Positions 24,788 to 34,268 of a DNA stretch of 64,000 nucleotides are shown in pieces; position 1 is the stretch's first letter; the number at the start of each line of letters is the position of its first letter. The stretch is from Mycobacterium asiaticum. GTDB taxonomy: Bacteria > Actinomycetota > Actinomycetes > Mycobacteriales > Mycobacteriaceae. Position numbers and translations under genes: made by a program. Location: assembly GCF_001673315.1 (NCBI RefSeq), contig NZ_LZLQ01000015.1:62001-126000 (forward strand), in the 5' to 3' direction. Under the pieces are notes generated by a model. The model was given only the letters and a program-made list of their open reading frames with translations. It had not been told where the DNA came from and made no database searches.

Positions 24788-26377
24788 ATGACATCACTCG
24801 TCGGTGAGACGTTTGGCAAATACGAGGTAAACCGCCTGCTCGGCAAAGGCGGCATGGGTGAGGTGTACGAGGCGTTCGACACCGACAAAGGCAGAGCAGT
24901 GGCACTGAAGGTGCTACCGGAAGAGTACGCGGACGACGACACCTTCCGTGAGCGGTTCCTCCGCGAGTCGCGTGCCGCAGCGATTCTCCAAGAGCCACAT
25001 GTGATTCCGATCCACGACTGGGGCGAAATCGACCACACGCTCTACATCGACATGCGGCTGGTCAACGGCCAGACATTGCACGAGATACTGCAACGGCAGG
25101 TGCTGACACCGGAACGTGCGATCGACATCATCCGCCAGGTGGCCGCGGCACTGGACGCCGCGCACGCCAAAGGGCTGATTCACCGCGACGTCAAACCGCA
25201 CAACATCATCGTCACCCCAGACGACTTCGCTTATTTAGTGGACTTCGGAATTGCCGAGGCGCGAGGCGAGACACATCTGACCATGACGGGTTACCAGGTC
25301 GGCAGCTTCGCGTATATGGCACCAGAGCGCCTCAGCGGGAATCAGGACGCGACGTCGGCGGTGGACATCTACGCGTTGGCGTGCGTGCTCTATGAAGCAT
25401 TGACCGGTCGGCCGCCGTTTGGCGGGAGTCACCAGCAAGTCATTGCCGCACATCTGTCGTCGTCGCCCCCACGGCCCAGTATGGCGCGATCAGCAATTCC
25501 CGCCGCACTCGACGACGTCATCGCCCGTGGCATGGCCAAGCACCCCGACGACCGCTACGGAAGCGCAGGGGCGCTGGCCCGTGCCGCCAAGCGGGCGCTG
25601 GCTGCCGGCGAATCCGCTTCGGCCACCGAAGAGACGGTTTTCGCACCGCACAATCCGCCGCCGCCTGGCGGGCACCGCCCGTATAACGGGCAATACCAGC
25701 CTCCCCCAACGGTTCCCGCTCCGCCCTATCAGGACAATTCGCGCAAGTACCTAGTACCGACACTTGTCGCGATCGCGGCGGCACTGGTAGTCGTCGTCAT
25801 CGTGCTTTTGGTCGGCGTGGTCGCGAAGCCCAATCCGCGCGATGCGTCGCCGGCGGTTGCCTATCCCACGTCGGGGCGACCGACGTACCAGCCAACTTAC
25901 GAGACCGCCGCCGAGCCCACGCACCAAGCCACCACCACGGCACCTCCTTCATCTCCTTCATCGCGCACGGTGGCGGCTCCGACGACCGCATCGTCGGCGC
26001 AGGACGCCGCCCAACAATTGCAGCAGTACGTCAACCTCGACCACTACGTCGTCGCAACAGAGGCGGCGGGCCGCTGGGTTCCGCAACTCAGTTCCAAGCG
26101 TCCCGGAACGGTCGAAGGGGGCGTCGTTTGGGATAACTCGATGGCGCTGCAGGAGCATCTGCGGCTGCGCAACCAGTACAACGCCAAGTTGTTGTGGTCG
26201 GGCGACTGGTCGACGTTCTCGGAGTCGAACTACTGGGTGACGATCGCGGGTACCACCTTCGCCGACGCGAAGGGCGCGTTGTCGTGGTGCAGGAGCAACG
26301 GATTCGACCGGGATCACTGCATCGCGAAGTTGATCAGCAAGACACATCCGGTTGCGGGAAGTACGGCCTACAACTGA
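24788..26377 (+). CDS. Receptor Ser/Thr protein kinase (PknF/PknH-like kinase domain)
   Basis: A 529-residue transmembrane kinase. The catalytic domain (about 10-275) is complete: GKGGMGEVY loop, Lys41 in VALKV, HRDVKPHN (Asp134), DFG (Asp152) and APERLSG in the activation segment. A Pro-rich juxtamembrane linker follows, then one membrane helix (about 319-340, LVPTLVAIAAALVVVVIVLL). The extracellular part has a Ser/Thr/Pro stalk and a domain of about 115 residues with two cysteines (LSWCRSNGFDRDHC). I do not recognise the sensor domain. The substrate and ligand are unknown. It converges on the TPM gene with a one-base gap. Confidence 0.9.
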   Translation: MTSLVGETFGKYEVNRLLGKGGMGEVYEAFDTDKGRAVALKVLPEEYADDDTFRERFLRESRAAAILQEPHVIPIHDWGEIDHTLYIDMRLVNGQTLHEILQRQVLTPERAIDIIRQVAAALDAAHAKGLIHRDVKPHNIIVTPDDFAYLVDFGIAEARGETHLTMTGYQVGSFAYMAPERLSGNQDATSAVDIYALACVLYEALTGRPPFGGSHQQVIAAHLSSSPPRPSMARSAIPAALDDVIARGMAKHPDDRYGSAGALARAAKRALAAGESASATEETVFAPHNPPPPGGHRPYNGQYQPPPTVPAPPYQDNSRKYLVPTLVAIAAALVVVVIVLLVGVVAKPNPRDASPAVAYPTSGRPTYQPTYETAAEPTHQATTTAPPSSPSSRTVAAPTTASSAQDAAQQLQQYVNLDHYVVATEAAGRWVPQLSSKRPGTVEGGVVWDNSMALQEHLRLRNQYNAKLLWSGDWSTFSESNYWVTIAGTTFADAKGALSWCRSNGFDRDHCIAKLISKTHPVAGSTAYN

Positions 26378-26378
26378 G

Positions 26379-27269
26379 TCACTTCTTGCGGTGAGCAGCA
26401 AGCACGTCTTCGTTGGCAAGCGTTTGCGCCTGCGCGGCCAGTGTCGACGCCGAGTTGGCATTTCTGATTGCCTCGGTCGGGTTACTCATTTCCTTGGCGT
26501 GCGCAGTCTTTAGATGCTGTTGCGCTTCTTTCAACCGGGTCCGCGCCTCGGCGCCGATGTTCTTGCGGTGCCTGGCGGTGTAGTCCGAGATTTGGCGCAA
26601 CCTGGCGTCCGCCCTGGATAACGCCTCGCCTACCGAAAGATCCTGGCCGGCAACGTTTACCTGCGCATCGCTGGCACCTGGATCGGCGGGTCGTCGGCGG
26701 CGGGCACGCAGGAGCAGGATGACGATGACCAAGAGCAACACGACCGCGACGGCGACAATCACGATCGGCAGCCAGTTCCGGCTGGACGAGCTTGTCGACT
26801 TGCTCAACCCGTCAGCCGCAGCGAGCGCGGCAGCAGTCCAGTCTTTGGCGTTGACGGCCGGTTCAATCTGATTGCGCTGCAGACTGTTCAACTCGTCTGC
26901 GGTGAGACCCCGGGGCACGGTGAACGTATACGACTTGGTGCTGGTGTTCGACTTGGAGTTGGTGGCCACGCCGAGCAGGGCATCCTGGTCGCCCATCCCG
27001 CTGGCGCTGCGGGTCCGTTCGGCCCAGTTTTCGGGTTTGAAGCGGGAGAAGTTGTCGACGTAGACCACCCACAGTTGGATGTGACGGTCACGGTAAAGCT
27101 GGTCAATCGCCGAGCTGACGGCCGCGCGCCCGGGATCGGTCAGCACGCCGGCGCTGTCGGTGATGTGGTCGGTGAGCTTGGACGGTGGCTGCGCGCCGAC
27201 TGGGGTCGCCAGCAGCAACTGCGCTGCCAGAATAGTCAGAACCACACCGAACAGGCGAACAATCCGCAT
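26379..27269 (-). CDS. TPM-domain membrane protein
   Basis: A 296-residue protein with a signal peptide (MRIVRLFGVVLTILAAQLLLATPVGAQ), a TPM domain (SKLTDHITDSAGVLTDPGRAAVSSAIDQLYRD ... VVYVDNF) over about residues 28-150, one transmembrane helix (LPIVIVAVAVVLLLVIVILLL) and a helical cytosolic tail. The TPM fold is exposed outside the membrane. It resembles the N-terminal part of longer mycobacterial TPM proteins (such as Rv2345, about 660 residues) but ends after a short coiled tail, so this is a short form. The start at 27269 gives a proper signal peptide; a longer frame to 27311 does not. Confidence 0.8.
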   Translation of the reverse strand: MRIVRLFGVVLTILAAQLLLATPVGAQPPSKLTDHITDSAGVLTDPGRAAVSSAIDQLYRDRHIQLWVVYVDNFSRFKPENWAERTRSASGMGDQDALLGVATNSKSNTSTKSYTFTVPRGLTADELNSLQRNQIEPAVNAKDWTAAALAAADGLSKSTSSSSRNWLPIVIVAVAVVLLLVIVILLLRARRRRPADPGASDAQVNVAGQDLSVGEALSRADARLRQISDYTARHRKNIGAEARTRLKEAQQHLKTAHAKEMSNPTEAIRNANSASTLAAQAQTLANEDVLAAHRKK

Positions 27270-27331
27270 ACGGCAATCTACCCCCGATGCACCGGTCCGT
27301 GACGGCCCCACACAGTGTTAGCGTCGTCGGC

Positions 27332-27820
27332 GTGACCCTCAAAGACATTCCCCTGACCACCCTGGACGGCAGGCCAGCCACGCTGGCCGAATTATCCGAT
27401 GGCGCAACGCTTGTCGTGAACGTTGCATCGAAGTGCGGACTCACGCCGCAGTACGCCGCATTGGAGAAGCTCGCGAAAGACTTCGGTGACCGGGGCCTGA
27501 CGGTGGTCGGTGTCCCGTGCAATCAGTTCATGGGCCAAGAACCCGGCACGGCCGAGGAGATCCAGACCTTCTGCTCCACGACCTACGGGGTGACCTTTCC
27601 GCTCTTGGAGAAGACTGACGTCAACGGCGATGACCGCCACCCGCTCTATACCGAGCTGACCAAGGCCGTCGACTCCGACGGCAAGGCCGGTGACATCCAG
27701 TGGAACTTCGAGAAATTCCTGGTCTCGCCCGACGGCGAGGTGGTCAATCGGTTCCGGCCGCGAACCGAACCCGACGCACCGGAAGTTATCGAGGCCATCG
27801 AGGCGCTCCTGCCTAGCTAA
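27332..27820 (+). CDS. Glutathione peroxidase family protein (Cys form)
   Basis: A 162-residue thioredoxin-fold peroxidase of normal length. VVNVASKCGLTPQYAAL holds the peroxidatic Cys (not selenocysteine), VGVPCNQFMGQEPG the resolving-Cys loop with Gln, and IQWNFEKFLVSPDGEVV the active-site Trp/Asn. In bacteria such enzymes usually use thioredoxin to reduce peroxides. The GTG at 27332 gives MTLKDIPLTTLDG, the usual family start. The aconitase gene follows on the same strand after 68 bases that hold a strong hairpin. Confidence 0.92.
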   Translation: MTLKDIPLTTLDGRPATLAELSDGATLVVNVASKCGLTPQYAALEKLAKDFGDRGLTVVGVPCNQFMGQEPGTAEEIQTFCSTTYGVTFPLLEKTDVNGDDRHPLYTELTKAVDSDGKAGDIQWNFEKFLVSPDGEVVNRFRPRTEPDAPEVIEAIEALLPS

Positions 27821-27839
27821 AACAGGCCGTACCGGGTAT

Positions 27840-27880
27840 CCCTCCCCCAGCGCGTGGTCGAGAACGCGCTGCCAGGAGGG
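27840..27880 (+). promoter_or_regulatory. Hairpin sequestering the aconitase ribosome-binding site
   Basis: CCCTCC (27840-27845) pairs with GGAGGG (27875-27880), closing a 2x3 internal loop. Above it CAGCGCGT (27848-27855) pairs with ACGCGCTG (27864-27871) across an 8-base loop. The strand GGAGGG is itself the Shine-Dalgarno of the aconitase gene (ATG at 27889), so the folded RNA would block translation initiation. It begins 19 bases after the peroxidase stop and may also act as a terminator or attenuator, though no U-tract follows. Confidence 0.65.
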
Positions 27881-27888
27881 AGCCAGGT

Positions 27889-29841
27889 ATGTCCATGAAC
27901 GTCACCCACAAGCTGATCGATTCGCACTTGGAATCCGGCGAGATGAAACCGGGTGAGGAGATCGCAATCCATATCGATCAGACGTTGACCCAGGATGCGA
28001 CCGGCACGCTGGTGATGCAGGAGCTCGAGGCACTCGGGCTTGACCAGGCGCAAACCGAGGTCAGCGTGCAGTACGTCGACCACAATCTGCTGCAGGGTGA
28101 CGAGAAGAACGCCGAGGATCACGAATACCTGCGCACCGCGGCGCAACGCTTCGGTCTGTGGTTCTCCAAGCCGGGCAACGGCGTCTCCCACCCGACGCAC
28201 ATGCAGCGATTCGGCATCCCGGGGAAAACCATGGTGGGATCCGACTCGCACACCCCGGCCGCCGGGTCGCTGGGCATGCTCGCGATCGGTGTCGGCGGGC
28301 TCGAGGTAGCACTGGCCATCAGCGGGCGGCCGCTGCACATCCGGATGCCGGAGGTGTGGGGCGTCCGGCTGGAAGGTGAACTGCCGGAGTGGTGCTCGGC
28401 CAAAGACGTGATTCTGGAGATGCTGCGTCGCCACGACGTCAAGGGCGGAGTCAACCGGATCATCGAGTACTACGGCCCCGGGTTGGACAGCCTGACGGCG
28501 ATGGACCGGCACGTGATCGCGAACATGGGAGCTGAACTCGGCGCGACGACGACGGTGTTCCCCAGCGACGACGCGGTTCGCGAATTCCTGCGCGCGGAAG
28601 GTCGAGAGGACGACTGGGTCGAATTGCTGGCCGACGAAGGGGCCGGGTACGACGTCGAGGACACGATCGACCTGTCCGAGATCGAGCCGCTGATCGCCAA
28701 GCCGTCCTCGCCGGGCAACGTGGTGCCGGTGCGGGAAGTGGCCGGCGAAGAAATCGCCCAGGCGGTGATCGGTTCCAGCGCCAACCCCGGGCTGCGTGAC
28801 TTCGCTATCGCGGCGGCGATGGTGGCGGGCCGGCAGACCGCACCACAGGTCAGTTTCGACATCAACCCGACGTCGCGGGAGATCCTGGCCGACCTGACGA
28901 AGATGGGCGCGACGGTGGAGTTGGTGATGGGCGGTGCGCGCATCCACCAGGCGGGGTGCATGGGTTGCATCGGCATGGGTCAGGCTCCGGCGGTGGGGCG
29001 CAACTCGCTGCGGACGATGCCGCGCAACTTCCCCGGCCGATCCGGCACCAAGGAAGACGCGGTGTGGCTGTGCTCGCCGGAAACCGCCGCGGCTTCGGCG
29101 TTGACGGGGGTGATTACCGATCCGCGGGACTGGGCTGCTGAAGTCGAGATGGAATATCCGAAACTTGATCTGCCTGAGAATAATTCGGTGAATACGGCGA
29201 TGCTGGTGGCCCCTCTTGACCCGTCGGAAGCCGTAAAGGTGGAGCCGGTGAAGGGCCCGAATATCTCCAGCCTGCCGGAACTTTCGCCGTTGCCCGACGA
29301 GGTGGAGGCGCCCGTGCTGCTCAAGCTCGGCGACAACATCTCCACCGACGAGATCTCCCCCGCCGGTGTGCAGGCATTGCCATATCGGTCCAACATCCCG
29401 AAGCTGGCGGACTTCAGCTTCACCCGGGTCGACGACTCCTATCCGGATCGGGCGAAGGAGGCCGAGGAAAGCGGGCACATCATTGTCGCCGGTGAGAACT
29501 ACGGTCAGGGCTCGTCGCGCGAGCACGCCGCGATCGCACCGCGCTACCTCGGACTGCGGGTGGTCATCGCAAAGTCGTTCGCTCGCATTCACTGGCAAAA
29601 CCTGGCCAACTACGGGATTTTGGCGCTCGAGTTCGAAGATGCGGATGACTACGACTCGGTCGATCAGGACGACAAGCTCCGGATCAAGGGGTTGCACGGG
29701 CTGGAGGACACGGAGTCCTTTGACGTCGAGAACGTAAATAAAGACTCATCTTTTACTGTGCGGCATCGGCTTTCGCCACGGCAGGTGAAAGACGTGCTGG
29801 CGGGTGGGTTGATTCCGCGGATTGCGGAGGAAGAGGCTTAA
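27889..29841 (+). CDS. Aconitate hydratase (short, 650-residue form)
   Basis: A 650-residue aconitase with the 4Fe-4S ligand cysteines in IHQAGCMGCIGMGQAP and an earlier Cys region. SDSHTPAAGSLGMLAIGVGG and a swivel domain with GDNISTDEISPAG, GENYGQGSSREHAA and HWQNLANYGIL are further hallmarks. This short type resembles the homoaconitase/AcnA-like group and is distinct from the about 940-residue Acn of the tricarboxylic acid cycle in mycobacteria. It interconverts citrate and isocitrate or a related acid. The GGAGGGAG ribosome-binding site is in a hairpin (see upstream feature). A long antisense open frame over it is a bias shadow. Confidence 0.93.
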   Translation: MSMNVTHKLIDSHLESGEMKPGEEIAIHIDQTLTQDATGTLVMQELEALGLDQAQTEVSVQYVDHNLLQGDEKNAEDHEYLRTAAQRFGLWFSKPGNGVSHPTHMQRFGIPGKTMVGSDSHTPAAGSLGMLAIGVGGLEVALAISGRPLHIRMPEVWGVRLEGELPEWCSAKDVILEMLRRHDVKGGVNRIIEYYGPGLDSLTAMDRHVIANMGAELGATTTVFPSDDAVREFLRAEGREDDWVELLADEGAGYDVEDTIDLSEIEPLIAKPSSPGNVVPVREVAGEEIAQAVIGSSANPGLRDFAIAAAMVAGRQTAPQVSFDINPTSREILADLTKMGATVELVMGGARIHQAGCMGCIGMGQAPAVGRNSLRTMPRNFPGRSGTKEDAVWLCSPETAAASALTGVITDPRDWAAEVEMEYPKLDLPENNSVNTAMLVAPLDPSEAVKVEPVKGPNISSLPELSPLPDEVEAPVLLKLGDNISTDEISPAGVQALPYRSNIPKLADFSFTRVDDSYPDRAKEAEESGHIIVAGENYGQGSSREHAAIAPRYLGLRVVIAKSFARIHWQNLANYGILALEFEDADDYDSVDQDDKLRIKGLHGLEDTESFDVENVNKDSSFTVRHRLSPRQVKDVLAGGLIPRIAEEEA

Positions 29842-29968
29842 GGTGCAGTCGCTCGAGGACTCAGCGGCATCCCTATGAAAGCTGCGTGAAGCAGACCGGG
29901 AGGCAGTCGCAAAGACAGAAGTTGAATTCTTTCTGATACGAATTTGGCTCGGCATACTATGTTCGTGC

Positions 29969-31069
29969 GTGCAGACCGCTGGCTCAATCCGACATCCTCT
30001 TTTGGCTATGGACAGTGACCCGCTAGTGCTCGGCCAGCGTGTGGTCGCGATCCTTGAAACCGGCCTGCGCACGGCAACTTACAAACTGGCGACATTGATG
30101 GCGCTGATCGAACACTGCATCGAGAATCTCCCTGACCGATCAGGTGACACTTTGCAGGTACCTCTGACCGAGCTGGCTCATCGGGTGTTGGCAATCTACT
30201 GGCAGCAGGCACGACCGTTCGACGGACAAGAGCTGCGGCAATCTACGCAACAACGGGCACGAATACTTGCCGCTACCGCTAACCTGCGTGCCGCAGCCGG
30301 TCGCGGTATCAGTTCAGTCGATGCGGCGCGACAACGCGCCCCAGCGGTATACGGTCGCGCTATCGACGAAGTGGTGTCGTGCCTTGCTCAACAACCGCTG
30401 CATCGGCTACAGAAACTACCGGGCTCGTCTACGAGTGACCCATTTCTATACGATGACTCGTTTTTGCACGATCAAGTATCCCGGTCGACGCTGCGCGCGC
30501 ACGGCGATGCCATCGAACTCAAGCCCGGTGTGGCGCACGGTCTCGCAAGACTCGCCGGGTTGTTGAAACCGGCCCTGGAAATCATGTGGGTCAACGACGT
30601 TCGTCGCATGAACAAATTCCTGGATGCGGCGGTTCCTGATGTCGCCGGACACCTGTTCGGCCGAGCGCGCGCCGCTCTGGCCCCCGTTCGCCAGCCGTTC
30701 AAGGAAGTCTTTGGACCGCATTGCTTCTACTGCGGAAATCATCTGCCGGCGAACAACCCGATTGATCATGTGCTTCCATGGTCACTCGTCGGTATCGATG
30801 GTCTCTCAAACTTGGTGCTTGCCTGTGCGCGCTGCAACGGAGATAAGAGCGGCGCTCTACCGGCGTTAGCTATCGTTGATCGAGTCCTCGGACGCGATCT
30901 CGACTCACTCGAACAGATTGCCTCTGACTTGCAATGGCCAACCCAACACGATCGCGTCGTAGCTGCTGCGAGAGGCATCTACCGCGGGCAACCGGCTGGC
31001 ATCCCGACCTGGTCGGGCTACAAGCGGTCCGCACGGCTCGACATTAGTTTTCCACCCGGTTGGATCTAG
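29969..31069 (+). CDS. HNH endonuclease-domain protein
   Basis: A 366-residue protein. The C-terminal HNH domain starts at about residue 250: CFYCGNHLPANNPIDHVLPWS with the Cys pair and catalytic His, then NLVLACARCNGDKSG with the second Cys pair and Asn. The N-terminal domain (TATYKLATLMALIEHC) resembles that found in HNH restriction-type proteins. The GTG at 29969 sits nine bases after TACTAT (29955-29960), so the messenger may be leaderless; the ATG at 30008 is the alternative. It converges on the helicase gene (52-base gap) and shares its visibly lower GC content, suggesting joint acquisition. Confidence 0.83.
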   Translation: MQTAGSIRHPLLAMDSDPLVLGQRVVAILETGLRTATYKLATLMALIEHCIENLPDRSGDTLQVPLTELAHRVLAIYWQQARPFDGQELRQSTQQRARILAATANLRAAAGRGISSVDAARQRAPAVYGRAIDEVVSCLAQQPLHRLQKLPGSSTSDPFLYDDSFLHDQVSRSTLRAHGDAIELKPGVAHGLARLAGLLKPALEIMWVNDVRRMNKFLDAAVPDVAGHLFGRARAALAPVRQPFKEVFGPHCFYCGNHLPANNPIDHVLPWSLVGIDGLSNLVLACARCNGDKSGALPALAIVDRVLGRDLDSLEQIASDLQWPTQHDRVVAAARGIYRGQPAGIPTWSGYKRSARLDISFPPGWI

Positions 31070-31121
31070 TGGGTGCACACGCGGCCGCGTCACACCCACA
31101 GCGTCCCCTGAGTGCACGCTG

Positions 31122-34100
31122 CTACGCCACGGCTACGGTAGAAGCTTGATAAATCTCGGTCGGCATTGGTCGAAGCAAACGCCAAGTTATTGCCATTGGC
31201 CTGTCACCTTCGTGTGAAACATATTGAGCTGGACCGAGAAAAACGTACGGTGCAGCGCCGAAAGCACTCGTCTTTGATTGCCGCACGAAAAGCAGTATGT
31301 GAGAACCACGTTCGTAGTGATGAACGTACCGCTGGCCGGTCGGTGAGGCCGACGACGTGGTCGATTGCGATTCCCAGTGAAATAGCTCCGGGCTGATTGC
31401 GAAGTCACGGTACATCGTGGTTGGCGAATAGTCGCGATCGGATTTCTTCAGTGTGATTAGGAACGCGTCTGCACGAACTGATTCGCACCACGCCACCCCT
31501 TCCCGCATGGTGCTCGGGGTACGCCGCAACGTGGCAAACCCCAGCGCAGCGAGGATTTCTTCGCGTGAGTAACTCGCGTGGAGTTCAAGCGGTACCTCAC
31601 CTAGCGCGGGAACCAGGCCTGCTAACGCATACGTGCTTCGGCGAGCGCCGTCGAATGCTATGTCAATAACCTGATGCAGCTCGTCTACAACCATCTCGCT
31701 CCGGATCGCTTCGAGTCCTGCTGCAGCACTCGGGAATCCGCCACCGGCAGGATTCAACGAGTAGAACAGCATGTCTGCTAGTCGCTTTTCCGCGACGCCG
31801 TCCGTCATCAGAGTGCCATTAAGGAGCGCATGGTATGCCGCCCAACGTCGACGGTCGTCGACATGGGCTACGGCGCGCACTCGTTTCACTAGTGCTGCCT
31901 CGTGAGGACCAACTTCGGGGCCGAGCTTCCCTGCATCGCGACACAAGCTGGTCCACGACCGATCAGTTTTCAGCACATCTTCTAGTGCTCGTCCGGAACC
32001 ATGGAGATACGAAGCAAGCTGGTGGCCTGGATGTGCGCGTACCTCGGCCGTAAGCACCGCGCGCTTCGGAGCGACCTGTTGTCGGATGTTCTCCAGCACG
32101 AGTTCACGCGCGACCGAGTCGAGCACGATTTGACTGCCGGAGGGCAAGAAGGGAAATCCCTCCTCGACTTGACGCTGCAACCTCTTACCAGTGACGCCAG
32201 ACAGTGCCCTAAACCGCTGGTCGAAACGAAACTCCCGGCGCTGATGCCCAACAAAGTCCAACGCCGTTAGCACCGTCTTGCCCTGTACTAGCCGCAATCC
32301 GCGGCCTAGCTGTTGCAAGAAGACCGTGGCACTCTCGGTCGGGCGTAGAAATAAGACCGTGTCAACTTCTGGAATGTCGAGGCCTTCGTTAAACAGATCA
32401 ACCGCAAACAGGACGTTAATAGCGCGGTCGCGCAGGGCTTTCAGTGCATCTCGGCGATCCGATGCAGAAGTCTCAGCCGACACAGCTAGAGCGGGAACCT
32501 TCGCATCGACGAACCGCTGTGCCATGTAGCGAGCGTGTTCGACGCTCACGCAGAAACCCAAGGCACGCATAGCAGCGATGTCGGCAACCTTGTCGCTTAG
32601 CTCTTTCAGCACAACGCGAACGCGCGCATCATCCGCGGTATAGACATCGCTAAGGGCAGACAGGTCGTAACCTCCGCGACGCCACTGAATATCTTTGAGG
32701 TCCGTACCGTCATAGACACCGAAGTAGTGGAACGGGCACAGCAGATTCTGCTCAAGGGCTTCCCATAGACGTAGTTCAGCAGCTACGCGACCATCGAATA
32801 AGTCACGAACGTCGACACCGTCAGACCGTTCAGGGGTAGCCGTAAGTCCCAGCAGCTCAATGGGATTAACGTGGTCGAGTAACCGCCGGTAGGAGGCCGC
32901 TTCCGCATGATGAAATTCGTCGACGACCACGACGTCGAAATGGTCTCGTTCGATGCCTGAAAGTCGCGCCTGTGACAGTGATTGGATGCTGGCGAACACG
33001 TGACGCCATGAGGACGGCTCCTGCCCGTCAACGAGCAGCTCGCCAAATGTCGCGTCAGTCAGCACTTCTCGATACATGCGCTGTGACTGAGCGAGGATCT
33101 CTTTGCGGTGTGCGACGAAGAGAAGTGTAAGGTCTCGACCATGGGTCTCGCGGGTGAGCCGCCGAAAGTCCAGGGCCGCGATGACCGTTTTCCCGGTACC
33201 CGTCGCTGCCACGATGAGATTGCGATGTCGGTCGTGAACAGTGCGTTCGGCGTCAAGCTCTTCGAGGATCTCTGCTTGGAATGGTTTGGCATGCACCTCC
33301 AAGCCAGATAGCATCACGTCGAGAGGGGCACGCTTGCGGGATCCAGAAGCCATCTCAAGCGCATTGCGCAGGCGGTCGCCATCTTCGGCGGGCTTATAGA
33401 TTTCGAATTCTCTATTCTCCCAGTAGGAATCGAACGTGGCACGGAACTTTTCCAGGAGATGCGGCGTCGACATTGCCGACAGGCGAACGTTCCATTCCAA
33501 TCCGTCGACGAGGGCGGCGTGCGACAAGTTACTTGATCCAACATAAGCAGTATGGAAGCCGCTGTTACGCCTCAACAGCCAAGCTTTGGCATGCAGGCGT
33601 GTTCGGTCGGTTTCATAGTTGACGCGAACCTCGGCGCCAAATTCGTTTACCAAAGCATCAAGAGCGCGTGCGTCCGTAGCCCCGAGGTAAGTCGTTGTGA
33701 TCACACGCAGCGGGATGTTGCGCTGGCGCAGTTCGTTCAACTGTTCTTCGAGCAGGCGCAAACCTTGCCATTTGACGAACGCGCATAGCAAGTCGACGTT
33801 GTCGGCACTGGCGAGCTCGGCGCGAAGCTCCGCGGCAAGCGTGGGTTCATTGCGCGCATTCGTCATCAACGCTGTGTCGGAGAAGGGGATGGCGGGTCGC
33901 GGGAGACGGGCGGTGTTGAGTCTGGTTACGCTCGCTATCTCGTCGAGACGGGCAATCTTTCCTGGCTCACGCAAGTGAAGAGTCTCGGTTATTGCCGATG
34001 CATCCGGCAAGATTTCAAGGATCCGACGGGCAAGGTCCGCCCGCGCATCCGCTGTCCCAGCTATGCGCATTGAGCGTTCGATAATCGGTGAGAGGTGACG

Positions 34101-34268
34101 GGCGATCGTGAGCGATTGCTCGGCTTCGTCGACGTTTGCATAGGCTCCGCGTAAGCCGTCTTGTTCAGATAGATGCTGATAGAGGCGTGCCGTCAACAAC
34201 GACTCGTAGACGCCGTCATGCATTTCTCGGTCAGCGGCGGACATCGCCCGCTTCCCTCCTTCGTTCAT
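31122..34268 (-). CDS. PLD nuclease–SF2 helicase–DUF3427 protein (candidate defence gene)
   Basis: A 1048-residue multidomain protein. Residues about 130-290 form a phospholipase-D-type nuclease (RLHAKAWLL, GSSNLS). Residues about 340-720 are a superfamily 2 helicase with AATGTGKTVIAA (Walker A), DEFHHAEA (motif II), LTATPERSDG, and QQLGRGLRL (motif VI). The C-terminal 350 residues include the DUF3427 region. This architecture occurs in restriction-like and phage-defence loci. The Lys of the nuclease HxK and the helicase motifs are intact, so the protein looks active. The ATG at 34268 gives MNEGGKRAMSAADR; 34244 is possible. It converges on the HNH gene and the whole stretch looks foreign by composition. 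Confidence 0.87.
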   Translation of the reverse strand: MNEGGKRAMSAADREMHDGVYESLLTARLYQHLSEQDGLRGAYANVDEAEQSLTIARHLSPIIERSMRIAGTADARADLARRILEILPDASAITETLHLREPGKIARLDEIASVTRLNTARLPRPAIPFSDTALMTNARNEPTLAAELRAELASADNVDLLCAFVKWQGLRLLEEQLNELRQRNIPLRVITTTYLGATDARALDALVNEFGAEVRVNYETDRTRLHAKAWLLRRNSGFHTAYVGSSNLSHAALVDGLEWNVRLSAMSTPHLLEKFRATFDSYWENREFEIYKPAEDGDRLRNALEMASGSRKRAPLDVMLSGLEVHAKPFQAEILEELDAERTVHDRHRNLIVAATGTGKTVIAALDFRRLTRETHGRDLTLLFVAHRKEILAQSQRMYREVLTDATFGELLVDGQEPSSWRHVFASIQSLSQARLSGIERDHFDVVVVDEFHHAEAASYRRLLDHVNPIELLGLTATPERSDGVDVRDLFDGRVAAELRLWEALEQNLLCPFHYFGVYDGTDLKDIQWRRGGYDLSALSDVYTADDARVRVVLKELSDKVADIAAMRALGFCVSVEHARYMAQRFVDAKVPALAVSAETSASDRRDALKALRDRAINVLFAVDLFNEGLDIPEVDTVLFLRPTESATVFLQQLGRGLRLVQGKTVLTALDFVGHQRREFRFDQRFRALSGVTGKRLQRQVEEGFPFLPSGSQIVLDSVARELVLENIRQQVAPKRAVLTAEVRAHPGHQLASYLHGSGRALEDVLKTDRSWTSLCRDAGKLGPEVGPHEAALVKRVRAVAHVDDRRRWAAYHALLNGTLMTDGVAEKRLADMLFYSLNPAGGGFPSAAAGLEAIRSEMVVDELHQVIDIAFDGARRSTYALAGLVPALGEVPLELHASYSREEILAALGFATLRRTPSTMREGVAWCESVRADAFLITLKKSDRDYSPTTMYRDFAISPELFHWESQSTTSSASPTGQRYVHHYERGSHILLFVRQSKTSAFGAAPYVFLGPAQYVSHEGDRPMAITWRLLRPMPTEIYQASTVAVA

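Noticed and set aside
27332..27820. Possible selenocysteine in the glutathione peroxidase
   Set aside because: The active-site codon is an ordinary Cys codon (TGC in AAGTGCGGA), with no in-frame TGA.
27846..27873. Possible iron-responsive element before the aconitase gene
   Set aside because: The loop is eight bases (GGUCGAGA), without CAGUGN or a bulged C. The hairpin is kept only as an RBS-sequestering structure.
27817..29697. Long open frame (626 codons) on the minus strand across the aconitase gene
   Set aside because: A GC-bias shadow: Arg/His/Pro-rich sequence with no domain, exactly antisense to a highly conserved enzyme.
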